48,738 nt of DNA from Bacteroidota bacterium (GTDB lineage Bacteria; Bacteroidota; Bacteroidia; Bacteroidales; JAGNHN01). The position numbers and the translations under genes were made by a program. This document shows, piece by piece, positions 1-9,128 of the stretch. The notes below the pieces were generated by a model, which searched no databases, had not been told where the DNA came from, and worked only from the letters and a program-made list of their open reading frames with translations. The stretch lies in assembly GCA_022710185.1 (NCBI GenBank), contig JAKLHK010000023.1:1-48738 (forward strand), written 5' to 3'. Position 1 is the first letter of the stretch, and each line of letters starts with the position of its first letter.

Positions 1-2
1 CG

Positions 3-2213
3 GGCAACATCCATCTGTACCACAATACCTTCTACACGGCGGGTACGGGTTACGGGATCTATGTAGCGGCCAGCTGCAGCGGGATCGATATAGTGAACAA
101 CAACATCGTGAGCAGCGGCTATGCGGTATATACCTCGGCCACATATATCGCGGGGATAGGGTATATGGACTACAACAACCTGTACAGCAAGGGGGCTTCG
201 CTGGCCTATGCGGGCAGCGCCCTGGCCAACCTGGCGGCCTGGCAGCAGGCATCCAGCAAGGACAGCAACTCGGTGTCGACGGATCCCGGCTTTTTGTCGG
301 TGAACAACCTGACCCCGTCGGTGGGTACGATGAACAATATAGCCCTTCCGGTGAGCTGGATCCCGGATGACATTTTGGGCACCCCGCGCGGGTTTACCCC
401 TGACCCTGGGGCGATCGAGTTCTCGCCCATGGCCTATGAGGCCGAGCTGGTGGAGATCACGGGACCCTCGGGGGGCTGCGACCAGAGCTCGGATTCGGTG
501 CGCGTGCTGATCCTGAACCGGGGCGCCGCCGTGATCGACGACAGCCTGACGGCCAGCTACCGCATGCTGGGGAGCGCCACCGCAGTGACCGAGCCGGTGA
601 ACCTGGTGATCAATCCCAATGATACGGTGGAGTTCACCTTCAGTGTGCCGGTCAACCTGGTCACCACCATGGACACCACCTTCAAGATCCGGGCCTGGAT
701 CGATCTGGCCGGGGACCCGGTAGCAGCGAATGACACCTCTGATTGGTTCAACATTGCCTCCAATCTCAGCCCGACCCCACCCCAGGTGGCCAATGTGACC
801 ATCAGCCAGGGGGACAGCGCTACCCTGGTGGTACTGAATGCCGATACCACTATGGCGTACAAGTGGTACGATGTCCCCACCGGGGGTACCGAACTGGCCG
901 AGAACGATACCTTCGTGACCCCGCCCCTGAACCAGACCACCGTGTATTATGTGGAATCCACTTCAGGTTCTGCCGTGTACAGCATCGGTATGCCCGATCC
1001 CTCCTACGGAACCTCCACGACCTATACCTCGAGCAACCACTATCTGCTGATCAACGTGCTGAGCCCACAAGGCATCACCATCGTATCCACAGATATTTAT
1101 CCTACGGCCGCAGTGGGCAGTGCCTTCCAGGTGGTGTTGCAGAACTCCGCCCAGGCAGTCATCGGGACCTACAGCGGGGTGACCACGGTGAGTTCGGGCC
1201 CCCAGACGATCAATCCGGGCTTCTACCTCCCCCAGGGTACGGGCTACCGGCTCGGGATGGGCACGCCCAACCCGGGGGTGCTGAGAAACTCCACCGGGGG
1301 ATCCTATCCATACACGGTTCCTAACGTGGCCACCATCACGGGCAACACCTTCGATCCGGCCTACTATTACTTCCACTACAACATCCAGATCAGCGAGGGA
1401 GCGGGTGGAGCCGGCAACGGCTGTCCCAGCCCACGCGTACCGGATACGGTGTTCGTGACTTCCCCGGTGATCACCGTCAATGCGGGCAACGATACCAGCA
1501 TGTGCGCTGGGTCCAGTGTGCAGCTGAATGTCACGGCTTCGGGGGGCACCGGGATCTATACCTATGCCTGGAGCCCCGCCGGCAGCCTGAACAATGCGAC
1601 CATCGCCAACCCAATCGCCAGTCCGGTGACCAATACCACCTATTCGGTAACGGTGACCGACAGCAATGGGGATACCGGTTCCGACGGGGTCATCGTGTTG
1701 GTGAACCCGGGTCCCAACGTAACCCTGGCAGCCATCCCTGACATCTGTATCAACTACGCGCCCTACACCTTCACCCAGGGCAGTCCGGCCGGCGGGGTAT
1801 ACTCCGGCCCCGGGGTGACCACGGGCATCTTCTATCCCGGAACGGCCGGAGCAGGCACCCATACGATCACCTATTCGTATACCGATCCGGTTACGGGGTG
1901 CAGCGGCACGGCCGCCAATACGGTGTTCGTCGACCTTTGCATAGGGGTGAACGAGATCGAGAACGGCCTGGGCCTGTCGGTCTACCCCAACCCGGCCAGC
2001 GGCCTGGTGACGGTGACCCTTTACAGCGAGGAAAGCAGCGTGCTGCTGAGCCTGGTGGATGTCACGGGCAAGGTGGTGTTGGAACAGCGTGAGCTGAACG
2101 CCCAGGGGCTGATGACGCGCACCCTGGACCTGGGCCAGCTCCCGCGCGGGGTCTACTCCCTGCGCCTGCAGGGCGCCGAACACAGCACAGCCCAAAAGGT
2201 GGTGCTGAGGTAG
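3..2213 (+). CDS. T9SS-secreted beta-helix/Ig-like protein, 5'-truncated by window edge
   Basis: The reading frame is already open at base 3, so the N terminus lies outside the window; the GTG at 93 is only an internal codon. The visible start (…HLYHNTFYTAGTG…, then IVNNNIV) has the short turns of a right-handed parallel beta-helix. It is followed by a CARDB-like segment, an Ig-like domain with a YKWYD…TTVYYVES pattern and a PKD/SprB-like segment (GNDTSMCAGSSVQLNVTASG). The last ~85 residues are a type A T9SS sorting domain (SVYPNPASG… and GVYSLRLQG near the end). Expected to be an extracellular or surface-attached adhesin-like protein exported by Sec and then by the type IX system. The ligand cannot be told. 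A strong terminator follows. Confidence 0.85.
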   Translation, partial: GNIHLYHNTFYTAGTGYGIYVAASCSGIDIVNNNIVSSGYAVYTSATYIAGIGYMDYNNLYSKGASLAYAGSALANLAAWQQASSKDSNSVSTDPGFLSVNNLTPSVGTMNNIALPVSWIPDDILGTPRGFTPDPGAIEFSPMAYEAELVEITGPSGGCDQSSDSVRVLILNRGAAVIDDSLTASYRMLGSATAVTEPVNLVINPNDTVEFTFSVPVNLVTTMDTTFKIRAWIDLAGDPVAANDTSDWFNIASNLSPTPPQVANVTISQGDSATLVVLNADTTMAYKWYDVPTGGTELAENDTFVTPPLNQTTVYYVESTSGSAVYSIGMPDPSYGTSTTYTSSNHYLLINVLSPQGITIVSTDIYPTAAVGSAFQVVLQNSAQAVIGTYSGVTTVSSGPQTINPGFYLPQGTGYRLGMGTPNPGVLRNSTGGSYPYTVPNVATITGNTFDPAYYYFHYNIQISEGAGGAGNGCPSPRVPDTVFVTSPVITVNAGNDTSMCAGSSVQLNVTASGGTGIYTYAWSPAGSLNNATIANPIASPVTNTTYSVTVTDSNGDTGSDGVIVLVNPGPNVTLAAIPDICINYAPYTFTQGSPAGGVYSGPGVTTGIFYPGTAGAGTHTITYSYTDPVTGCSGTAANTVFVDLCIGVNEIENGLGLSVYPNPASGLVTVTLYSEESSVLLSLVDVTGKVVLEQRELNAQGLMTRTLDLGQLPRGVYSLRLQGAEHSTAQKVVLR

Positions 2214-2254
2214 GCAGAGAGCATCGTCTTCAGACAAGACCTGATCCTGACACT

Positions 2255-2287
2255 GTTGCCGGCTCTTTAAGGGCCGGCAACTTTTTT
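2255..2287 (+). terminator. Rho-independent terminator of the T9SS beta-helix gene
   Basis: A perfect 9-bp stem, GTTGCCGGC (2255-2263) with GCCGGCAAC (2273-2281), is followed directly by six T residues. It lies 42 bp after the stop codon. The rest of the gap to the next gene (2288-2588) shows no credible gene, RNA or repeat. Confidence 0.9.
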
Positions 2288-2588
2288 GGCACAATTTCAG
2301 GCAAATCGCAGAACAACGGAGAATTCACGAGGGGTGGACATGACGGATCAACCGGAGTCCTCACTTCTCCGCTTTTTTCTGCGGGATCTTCGCCCAGTGG
2401 GTACCCCGCGTCAAACCCAAAGGCATAAAAGGACCGACATTGTTGGATTTCCGTAGAAAACAAGCCTGTTGATGAGTGGAGCGAGGTAAAAGAGTCTGGG
2501 AATGGAGCGATCCGTGAGCCAGGAAACGCAATCGCTTCCTTCGGTTGGTTCTTTTCTATCCGAAGGTTCTCCGGAATGCGGGTGTCGT

Positions 2589-3197
2589 TCAGATCGTTTC
2601 CCGCGCGTGCTTCAGTACATTGAACAGGAATTCCCGCGCCCGGAATAACTGGGCCTTTACCGTGCCCAGGGGCAGGTCAAGCTCCTGGGCAATCTCCTCG
2701 TAGCTGTACTCCTTGAAATAGCGCAGGTCGATCAAATGGCGGTAATGCGGCTTCAGTTTCTCCACCACTTCACGCATCAGTTTGATCTTCTGCTGCTTGA
2801 TGTAGGTCTCCTCAGGGTCGGGCGATGACGAGGCCAGGTTAGCGGAAAGATCGCCCCCATCCTCCTCGTCACCTATGGGCCGGTCAATAGAAAAGGTGTT
2901 GTTCCGGCGCTTGCGGATGAAATCGATGCAGTTGTTCGAGGCGATCTTGAACAACCAGGTAGAGAAGGCATAGTCGGGCGTGTACTGGTGCAGGTTCTTG
3001 AACGCCTTGCCGAAAGCCTCTATCGTCAGGTCGTCGGCATCTGTCGGATTGTTCGTCATCTTCAGCAGCATGAAGTACAGGCTGTCCTTGTAATTCTTCA
3101 TGAGCTCCGCATAGGCCGACTGGTCGCCCTGGTGTATGGCACGCTGCACCAGGTTGTAGTCCCTTAGGGCTTTTTCCGTCAGATGACCTACTTCCAT
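2589..3197 (-). CDS. ECF-type RNA polymerase sigma factor (sigma-70 family)
   Basis: 202 residues, the usual ECF length. Sigma region 2 lies at about residues 30-100 (DADDLTIEAFGKAFKNL and FSTWLFKIASNNCIDFIRKRR, the -10 binding helix). An acidic linker (GDEEDGGD) joins it to region 4 at about 140-195 (YEEIAQELDLPLGTVKAQLFRARE, the -35 helix-turn-helix). It directs RNA polymerase to a specific promoter set. No anti-sigma gene is adjacent. Its start overlaps the end of the upstream glycosyltransferase gene by 10 bp, so the two are probably translationally coupled. The target regulon cannot be read from the window; the pairing suggests envelope or surface-polysaccharide functions. Confidence 0.9.
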   Translation of the reverse strand: MEVGHLTEKALRDYNLVQRAIHQGDQSAYAELMKNYKDSLYFMLLKMTNNPTDADDLTIEAFGKAFKNLHQYTPDYAFSTWLFKIASNNCIDFIRKRRNNTFSIDRPIGDEEDGGDLSANLASSSPDPEETYIKQQKIKLMREVVEKLKPHYRHLIDLRYFKEYSYEEIAQELDLPLGTVKAQLFRAREFLFNVLKHARETI

Positions 3198-4321
3198 TTC
3201 GTCTTCCTGAAGATCTTGTTCGATAGGGCCAAGAGGGGGATCGTTAGCAGAAAAAACACCTCCAGTACAGGCGAAAGTAACAATAAATCCCTTTCCTGTA
3301 ACCGGATCATGGTTTTTTTAAGCACGAAGGCATAGGATAACATCCTGATAATAAACACTCCAGCAATGATCATCGGTTCGACCCTCAGGATCATCAGGGC
3401 AATGAACAGGGCATAGAAGAGCAATGCGCTGACCGCATCCAACCCCAGCAGCAATCGGTGCAGGGGCCGGTAATGTCCCCCGGTGAGCAGGTGCCTGCGT
3501 TTCTGACGCAGCCATAACCTGAAACGTTCCGGGGCCTTCGATACGGTAATGGCCTCAGGATCTGATACCACTGCAGTGTTCCCGGGAGTAGCCACTTTAT
3601 TGATGAACAGGTCGTCATCACCGGAAGGGATGGAATAATGCTTCAGAAAGCCCCCTTCTCCAAAGAACAGATCCCGGTGATAGGCGAGGTTACGGCCCAC
3701 CCCCATGTAGGGGATGCCGGCCAGGGCCCACGACATATAACGCATGGCCGTGCTTACCGTATCAAAGCGTACCAGCATGTGCAGCAGACTGTTCCGTGTA
3801 CGGTAACTTCCGTAACCCAGCACGATCCGCTTTTCCTCACTGAAATGCGATTGCATCTTACGCAGCCAGTGGCGGCTGGTTGGGCGGCAGTCGGCATCGG
3901 TGAGCAACAAATAGGGCTTATGCGCCGACTTGATCCCTATGCTCAACGGAAACTTCTTGCCTTTGAAAAAGTTGAGATCAGAGTGGATAGTGACTGGCTG
4001 GAGGTGAGGGTAGTCCTTGGCCAGGTCTTCCAGCAGGTAGCCCGTGTCATCATCCGAAGCGTCATTGACCACGATCACTTCGAAATCGGGATAGTCCTGG
4101 TGCAAAATGAAAGGCAGGTTCTCCTTCAGGTTATGGTATTCATCCCGGGCACAGATGATGACCGAAACCGGACGGGTGGCCTCGTCGCCGCGCCGGGGGC
4201 GGGTCAGCCCCAGCCGGCCATGCAATACCCAGATGAACAACAGTTGAATGAGGCTCACCAGGAAGAACAGCAGGACCAATACAAGGATTTCAGGAGGATA
4301 GGTTCCCTGAAGGAACGGCAT
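3188..4321 (-). CDS. Membrane-anchored family 2 glycosyltransferase
   Basis: An N-terminal membrane helix (EILVLVLLFFLVSLIQLLFIW) precedes a GT-A domain: VSVIICARDEYHNL, then FEVIVVNDASDDDT (nucleotide binding) and LLLTDADCRP, the DxD-type metal site. SGDDDLFINKVA and LRQKRRHLLTG correspond to the catalytic ED and Q/RxxRW-like region. Two or three C-terminal membrane helices follow. The ATG at 4321 is chosen over the longer frame to 4384 because a TAATTTTG promoter box sits at 4349-4342 and the extra residues are not family-like. The enzyme probably adds sugars to a lipid carrier on the cytoplasmic face of the inner membrane; donor and acceptor are unknown. It is the first gene of a pair with the ECF sigma factor. 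Confidence 0.85.
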   Translation of the reverse strand: MPFLQGTYPPEILVLVLLFFLVSLIQLLFIWVLHGRLGLTRPRRGDEATRPVSVIICARDEYHNLKENLPFILHQDYPDFEVIVVNDASDDDTGYLLEDLAKDYPHLQPVTIHSDLNFFKGKKFPLSIGIKSAHKPYLLLTDADCRPTSRHWLRKMQSHFSEEKRIVLGYGSYRTRNSLLHMLVRFDTVSTAMRYMSWALAGIPYMGVGRNLAYHRDLFFGEGGFLKHYSIPSGDDDLFINKVATPGNTAVVSDPEAITVSKAPERFRLWLRQKRRHLLTGGHYRPLHRLLLGLDAVSALLFYALFIALMILRVEPMIIAGVFIIRMLSYAFVLKKTMIRLQERDLLLLSPVLEVFFLLTIPLLALSNKIFRKTKWK

Positions 4322-4341
4322 AGACGCTGGTTTGTTCCCGG

Positions 4342-4379
4342 CAAAATTATCCTTTCCACCCCAAGAAGGGCTATCTTTG
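4342..4379. promoter_or_regulatory. Back-to-back Bacteroidota promoter -7 boxes
   Basis: Two TAnnTTTG boxes face away from each other. TATCTTTG at 4372-4379 on the plus strand lies 16 bp before the tgt start. TAATTTTG on the minus strand (4349-4342) lies 20 bp before the glycosyltransferase ATG. The upstream TTG-type -33 elements are weak or absent. Confidence 0.6.
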
Positions 4380-4395
4380 CCCAAATTTTTCCAAC

Positions 4396-5526
4396 ATGCG
4401 GTTTGAAGTTATTCACCGCGACCCGGGTTCATCGGCGCGCGCCGGTGAATTGTACACCGACCACGGCGTCCTGCCTACCCCCATCTTCATGCCGGTGGGC
4501 ACCGGGGGTACCGTCAAGGCCATACATACCCGCGAGCTGAAGGAGGACATCGGGGCCCCCATCATCCTGGGCAATACCTATCACCTCTATCTACGTCCAG
4601 GGACCGGGGTGCTGCAGGAGGCCGGCGGGCTCCATCGTTTCATCGGCTGGGATGGCGCCATCCTCACCGACAGCGGGGGCTATCAGGTCTATTCCTTGTC
4701 GGCCGTGCGCAAACTGCGTGAAAACGGGGTCACGTTTCAGTCGCACATTGATGGTTCCAGGCACGTATTCACCCCTGAAAATGTGATCGACACCCAGCGG
4801 CTCATCGGTGCGGACATCATCATGGCCTTCGATGAGTGCACCCCATACCCCTGCGATGAAGCCTATGCCCTGCGGTCCATGGAGATGACGCACCGCTGGC
4901 TCGACCGCTGCCTCGCCCGCTTCAGCGAAACGGAGCCCCTTTACGGCCACAGCCAGTCCCTGTTCCCCATTGTACAGGGAAGCACCTACCCCGGACTGCG
5001 GCAGCGCTCGGCAGAATATATCGCATCCAGGGGAGCGGAAGGTAATGCCATCGGGGGACTGTCGGTGGGTGAACCGGCGGAGGATATGTATGCCATGACC
5101 TCACTGGTCTGCGGCATCCTGCCCCAGGACAGGCCGCGCTACCTTATGGGGGTAGGCACCCCGGTGAATATCCTGGAAAGCATTGCCCTGGGAATCGATA
5201 TGTTCGACTGCGTGCTCCCCACCCGCAACGGGCGCAATGGCATGATATTCACCAGCGAAGGCATCATCAACCTGAAAAACCTGAAATGGAGGAACGACTA
5301 CGGCCCCCTCGACCCTGAAGGGACCTCCGAGGTGGACCGTCAATACTCCAGGGCCTACCTGCGCCACCTGTTCACTGCCGGCGAAATGCTCGGCCCCATG
5401 ATCGCATCGCGGCACAATCTTGGGTTCTACCTTTGGCTGGTCAGGGAAGCCCGTAAGCATATCGTGGAGGGCACCTTTGCCTCCTGGAAGGCCCGCATGG
5501 TGCCCCGGCTGGGGCAGAGGCTTTGA
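4396..5526 (+). CDS. tgt: Queuine/preQ1 tRNA-ribosyltransferase
   Basis: 376 residues, normal for bacterial Tgt. The enzyme exchanges guanine-34 for preQ1 in tRNAs with GUN anticodons. Visible motifs: DSGGYQVYSL with the general acid/base Asp at about 92, FDECTPYP, GNAIGGLSVGEP for base binding, and FDCVLPTRNGRNG with the nucleophile Asp at about 271. The usual zinc site CxCxxC before SRAYLRHL is missing: the sequence there is DPEGTSEVDRQYSRAYLRHL, although the later His in ASRHNLGFY remains. I recall other Bacteroidota Tgt proteins having the same loss, so the protein is probably active. The permease gene follows at once. Confidence 0.96.
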   Translation: MRFEVIHRDPGSSARAGELYTDHGVLPTPIFMPVGTGGTVKAIHTRELKEDIGAPIILGNTYHLYLRPGTGVLQEAGGLHRFIGWDGAILTDSGGYQVYSLSAVRKLRENGVTFQSHIDGSRHVFTPENVIDTQRLIGADIIMAFDECTPYPCDEAYALRSMEMTHRWLDRCLARFSETEPLYGHSQSLFPIVQGSTYPGLRQRSAEYIASRGAEGNAIGGLSVGEPAEDMYAMTSLVCGILPQDRPRYLMGVGTPVNILESIALGIDMFDCVLPTRNGRNGMIFTSEGIINLKNLKWRNDYGPLDPEGTSEVDRQYSRAYLRHLFTAGEMLGPMIASRHNLGFYLWLVREARKHIVEGTFASWKARMVPRLGQRL

Positions 5527-5597
5527 TAAACCATACGTATCAAGGAAAGCGCAAGGAACACTTCGGAATGGGAGCTCTCGGCAGGTTATCGGACAAT

Positions 5598-6680
5598 ATG
5601 GGGATTCGCAGGATCGACCGCTACATCATCCGGAAGTTCCTGGGAACCTTTTTTTATGCCATCACCCTGCTTATCCTGGTCGTGATTATCTTCGATGCCT
5701 CCGAGAAGATCGACGATTTCATCGAAAAGGATGCCCCGCTCAACGAGATTCTCTTTCAGTATTACCTGAACTTCATCCCCTATTTCATCAACCTTTTCAG
5801 CCCCCTCTTCACCTTCATCGCGGTGATCTTCTTCACCTCCAAGATGGCGGGCCGTTCGGAAATCGTGGCCATCCTGAGCAGTGGCGTGAGCTTCGCCCGC
5901 ATGCTCAGGCCCTACCTCTTCTCCGCCTTCATCCTGGCCCTCCTTTCCTTCTTCCTGGCCAACTTCGTTATCCCCCATACCAATGCCCGCTTGCTGGCCT
6001 TCGAATACGCCTACCTCAAAAAACCCCCTTCCAACCGGGAGAAGGACATTCATATCCAGATCCGTCCGGGAAAGTTCATCTATGTGGAATCCTTCAACAG
6101 CGAGCTGAATACCGGTCACCGCTTCACCCTGGAAACCATTGACCCTGAGGGCCGGAGCAGTAAGCTCAGCGCCGACATCATCCGCTGGGACAGCCTGCAG
6201 CAATCCTGGGTGCTCGATAATTATTTTCTGCGGAGCTGGGAAGGACACTACGAAAGGCTGGAGCATGGCCTGCGCAAGGATACGGTTTTTGAATTCAGCC
6301 CTGAGGATTTCATCGTGAACTCTGACGATATGAAGCTGATGAAGTTCAGGGAACTGAGGGACTTCATCGACAAACAGAAACTGTCCGGGAACGAACAGGT
6401 GGCCGAGTATGAAGTAGAGAAACACAAGCGCATCGCTTTCCCCTTCGCCACCCTGGTGCTCACCCTGATCGGGGTAGCGCTCTCCTCTCGCAAGGTCAGG
6501 GGCGGCATCGGGCTGCACCTGGGGGTGGGCATCACCCTGAGCTTCGCCTTCATCCTGTTCATGCAGATCTCCACCACCTTTGCTGTCTACGGCAACCTGC
6601 ATGCCGGCATCGCGGTCTGGATGCCCAACCTGGTGTTCGGACTTATTGCGGCATGGCTGCTCCGCATGGCCCCGAAATAG
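5598..6680 (+). CDS. LptF/LptG (YjgP/YjgQ) family permease
   Basis: About 360 residues with the LptF/G layout: three N-terminal membrane helices (FLGTFFYAITLLILVVIIFD; INLFSPLFTFIAVIFFTSK; YLFSAFILALLSFFLANFVI), a periplasmic beta-jellyroll region (about residues 125-265) and three C-terminal helices beginning at KRIAFPFATLVLTLIGVALS. It forms the membrane part of the ABC transporter that lifts lipopolysaccharide from the inner membrane to the LptC-A-D bridge. The ATG at 5598 (GIRRIDRYIIRKFLG) matches the family start; an ATG at 5568 is the alternative. It follows tgt, as often seen in Bacteroidota, and its 3' end overlaps the converging ispE by 38 bp. F and G paralogs cannot be told apart here. 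Confidence 0.9.
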   Translation: MGIRRIDRYIIRKFLGTFFYAITLLILVVIIFDASEKIDDFIEKDAPLNEILFQYYLNFIPYFINLFSPLFTFIAVIFFTSKMAGRSEIVAILSSGVSFARMLRPYLFSAFILALLSFFLANFVIPHTNARLLAFEYAYLKKPPSNREKDIHIQIRPGKFIYVESFNSELNTGHRFTLETIDPEGRSSKLSADIIRWDSLQQSWVLDNYFLRSWEGHYERLEHGLRKDTVFEFSPEDFIVNSDDMKLMKFRELRDFIDKQKLSGNEQVAEYEVEKHKRIAFPFATLVLTLIGVALSSRKVRGGIGLHLGVGITLSFAFILFMQISTTFAVYGNLHAGIAVWMPNLVFGLIAAWLLRMAPK

Positions 6681-7527
6681 GGCTCAGCCATCCCTGCCAG
6701 CGGAATTCCCCTGCTGCAGGTTCCAATTTTTCCGGGGGTGCGTGGAAGAGCCCGAACACACTGCTGCCGCTGCCGCTCATGGAGGTGAAGAAGGCGCCGG
6801 CGCTTTTCAGCCGGAGGATCAGCTCACCCACCTGCGGCACCCGCTCGCTCGCCCAGCCCTCGAAATCATTCCTGAAATGCTCCTGCCATTGGGCGAATGG
6901 AAGCAAGAGATCATCTTGATGAAAAGAATGGGGACTGAAGGATATAAGATTCCGGAAGGCCTCGGCAGTGGGGATGGGAGAGGGGGGCTTCAGGATAACG
7001 ACAAAGAGTTCCGCTCCTGGCCAGGGCACCGGACTGAACTTCTCCCCGCGGCCCCCCACAAGAGAAGCCTGGCTACGTATGAAAAAGGGACAGTCGCTGC
7101 CCAGCTCCAGGGCCAGGGACTCCAGCTGCACCTCATCCAGTCCGAGCTGCAGCAAGGCATTGCCCAAACGAAGCGTGGCGGCGGCATCCGAGGAGCCCCC
7201 GCCCAACCCGGCCCCGGACGGGATGGCCTTGTGCAGCCACATCCGGGCCCCGGGGGCCGAGTGTCGCTCCTGGAGCAGTCTCCAGGCCCTCCTCACCAGG
7301 TTGTTTTCTGTAGGTCCTTCCACCTTTAAACCGCTGGTCTCCAGCGTGAGCCCCGAACCACCCGGGAGAATTTCCAGGACATCGCATAGTCCCACCGGAA
7401 GGAAGAAGGAGGAAAGCGCATGGTAGCCGTCGTCCCGGCGGCCCATCACCCGCAATCCGAGGTTGATTTTCGCGTTCGGAAAACAAAGCAAAGCGCAGAA
7501 GTTGTTATTTTCGTCTAAGATAAGCAT
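6643..7527 (-). CDS. ispE: 4-diphosphocytidyl-2-C-methyl-D-erythritol kinase
   Basis: 294 residues from the ATG at 7527, a normal length. It phosphorylates CDP-methylerythritol in the MEP (non-mevalonate) isoprenoid pathway. GHMP-kinase motifs are clear: FPNAKINLGLRVMGRRDDGYH at the N terminus, the ATP loop PSGAGLGGGSSDAA in the middle and MSGSGSSVFGLF near the C terminus. The open frame extends to 7644, but that part is not IspE-like and would run into the divergent GH3 gene; an ATG at 7536 is also possible. It converges on, and overlaps, the LptF/G-type gene. Confidence 0.95.
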   Translation of the reverse strand: MLILDENNNFCALLCFPNAKINLGLRVMGRRDDGYHALSSFFLPVGLCDVLEILPGGSGLTLETSGLKVEGPTENNLVRRAWRLLQERHSAPGARMWLHKAIPSGAGLGGGSSDAAATLRLGNALLQLGLDEVQLESLALELGSDCPFFIRSQASLVGGRGEKFSPVPWPGAELFVVILKPPSPIPTAEAFRNLISFSPHSFHQDDLLLPFAQWQEHFRNDFEGWASERVPQVGELILRLKSAGAFFTSMSGSGSSVFGLFHAPPEKLEPAAGEFRWQGWLSPISGPCGAAMPQ

Positions 7528-7576
7528 ACCGGGCATATGGGGCCATTCCCCGGCAGGAATGCAATAAAGGAGAACG

Positions 7577-9082
7577 ATGGCGCTGATAGGATCCATGATC
7601 GCCTGGCTGATGAAGAAGCGGATGCACCAGATCGAGCTGTTCATCCGCTATCCCCATGATGTCCAGTCAGAATGGTTCAAACGCCTCATCGCCGGGGGCA
7701 GGGATACGGAGTGGGGCAGGCACTATGGCTACGACAGCATCCGTAGCCCCGGGGAATTCCGTGAGCGGGTCCCTGTGAATGATTATGATGGGCTGCGCCC
7801 ATATATCGACCGCCTGCGCCAGGGGGAGCAGCGGGTACTCTGGGGCTCCGATATCCGCTGGTTCGCCAAGTCCTCCGGGACCACCAGCGATAAAAGCAAG
7901 TTCATCCCCGTCAGCCAGGAAGCCCTGGAGGAGTGCCATTACAAAGGGGGCAAAGACCTGCTCTCGATCTACTGCAGCCTTTTCCCCGACACCGAGGTAT
8001 TCGAGGGCGAGGGACTGGCTATGGGCGGCAGCCACTACATCAGCGAGGTCAGTAACGACCAGTTCTATGGCGACCTCTCGGCCATCCTTATGCAGAACCT
8101 TCCCTGGTGGGCCGAGTTCATGCGCACCCCTGACCTTTCCATTGCCCTGATGGGGGAATGGGAAGAGAAGATCCACCTGATGGCGGAGGTCACCAGCCGC
8201 CACAACGTAACCAGCCTGTCCGGGGTCCCTTCCTGGACCCTGCTCCTTCTGCGCAAGGTGATGGAAATGAACGATGTACGGGATATTCATGAGGTGTGGC
8301 CCCAGCTCGAGGTGTTCTTCCATGGAGGGGTGAGCTTCGAGCCCTACCGGGAACAGTTCAGGCAGCTGAGCGGGGGAAAGATGCAGTTCATGGAGACCTA
8401 CAATGCCTCCGAAGGGTTTTTCGGGATACAGGACCGCACTGAGCCGGGAGAAATGCTGCTGATGCTGGACTATGGCATCTTCTATGAGTTTATGCCGATG
8501 GAGGAGATCGGCAGGGAGCACCCGCGCTGCATCGGGCTTGACGAAGTCGAAACGGGCCGGGACTATGCCCTGGTCATCTCCACCAATGCCGGACTGTGGC
8601 GTTACCTCATCGGCGATACCATCCGCTTTACCTGCACCGACCCTTACCGCATCCGGATCACCGGGCGTACGCGCAACTTCATCAATGCCGTAGGGGAGGA
8701 GCTCATCATCGACAACGCGGATAAGGCCCTCGCCATCGCCTGTTCGAAATCGAACGCCATCGTCAGTGAATACACCGCAGCTCCCCTGCATACAGGAGAA
8801 GGTACGGTGCGCCACCAGTGGTTGATCGAATTTGAACACCTTCCGGATAACCTGGAGTACTTCACCGAGACCTTCGACAATGCCCTGAAATCGCTCAACT
8901 CAGACTACGAGGCCAAGCGCTACCGCAACATGGTGCTGCTGCCCCCCGAGCTTGTGCTCATGCCCCGCGATGCCTTCTACCGCTGGCTGAAATGGAAAGG
9001 AAAACTCGGCGGTCAGCACAAGGTGCCCCGGCTTTCCAATCAACGGAATGTTGTGGAGGAAGTGCTGCGGCTGAATGCTTAG
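7577..9082 (+). CDS. GH3 auxin-responsive-promoter family acyl-adenylating protein
   Basis: 501 residues covering the whole GH3 fold, an ANL-superfamily adenylating enzyme known in plants for conjugating amino acids to hormones and common in Bacteroidota with no proven substrate. Motifs: the phosphate loop SSGTTSDKSKFIPVS (about residues 99-113), ETYNASEGFFGIQD (about 275-288), YLIGDTIRFT (about 338-347) and the hinge ITGRTRNFINAVGEELI. It starts 49 bp from the divergent ispE start, after AAAGGAGAA. The substrate (a carboxylic acid plus an amine) is not predictable; a role in lipid or secondary-metabolite acylation is only a guess. Confidence 0.9.
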   Translation: MALIGSMIAWLMKKRMHQIELFIRYPHDVQSEWFKRLIAGGRDTEWGRHYGYDSIRSPGEFRERVPVNDYDGLRPYIDRLRQGEQRVLWGSDIRWFAKSSGTTSDKSKFIPVSQEALEECHYKGGKDLLSIYCSLFPDTEVFEGEGLAMGGSHYISEVSNDQFYGDLSAILMQNLPWWAEFMRTPDLSIALMGEWEEKIHLMAEVTSRHNVTSLSGVPSWTLLLLRKVMEMNDVRDIHEVWPQLEVFFHGGVSFEPYREQFRQLSGGKMQFMETYNASEGFFGIQDRTEPGEMLLMLDYGIFYEFMPMEEIGREHPRCIGLDEVETGRDYALVISTNAGLWRYLIGDTIRFTCTDPYRIRITGRTRNFINAVGEELIIDNADKALAIACSKSNAIVSEYTAAPLHTGEGTVRHQWLIEFEHLPDNLEYFTETFDNALKSLNSDYEAKRYRNMVLLPPELVLMPRDAFYRWLKWKGKLGGQHKVPRLSNQRNVVEEVLRLNA

Positions 9083-9095
9083 GCTATAATCTTGT

Positions 9096-9103
9096 TATCT
9101 TTG
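9096..9103 (+). promoter_or_regulatory. Promoter -7 box (TATCTTTG) for the dNK-kdsB cluster
   Basis: TATCTTTG matches TAnnTTTG and lies 25 bp before the deoxynucleoside kinase start. No clear -33 TTG is seen. It probably drives the genes from 9129 to 12600, which overlap or nearly touch. Confidence 0.55.
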
Positions 9104-9128
9104 GCTACATCCTGAAAATCTCCTGAAT

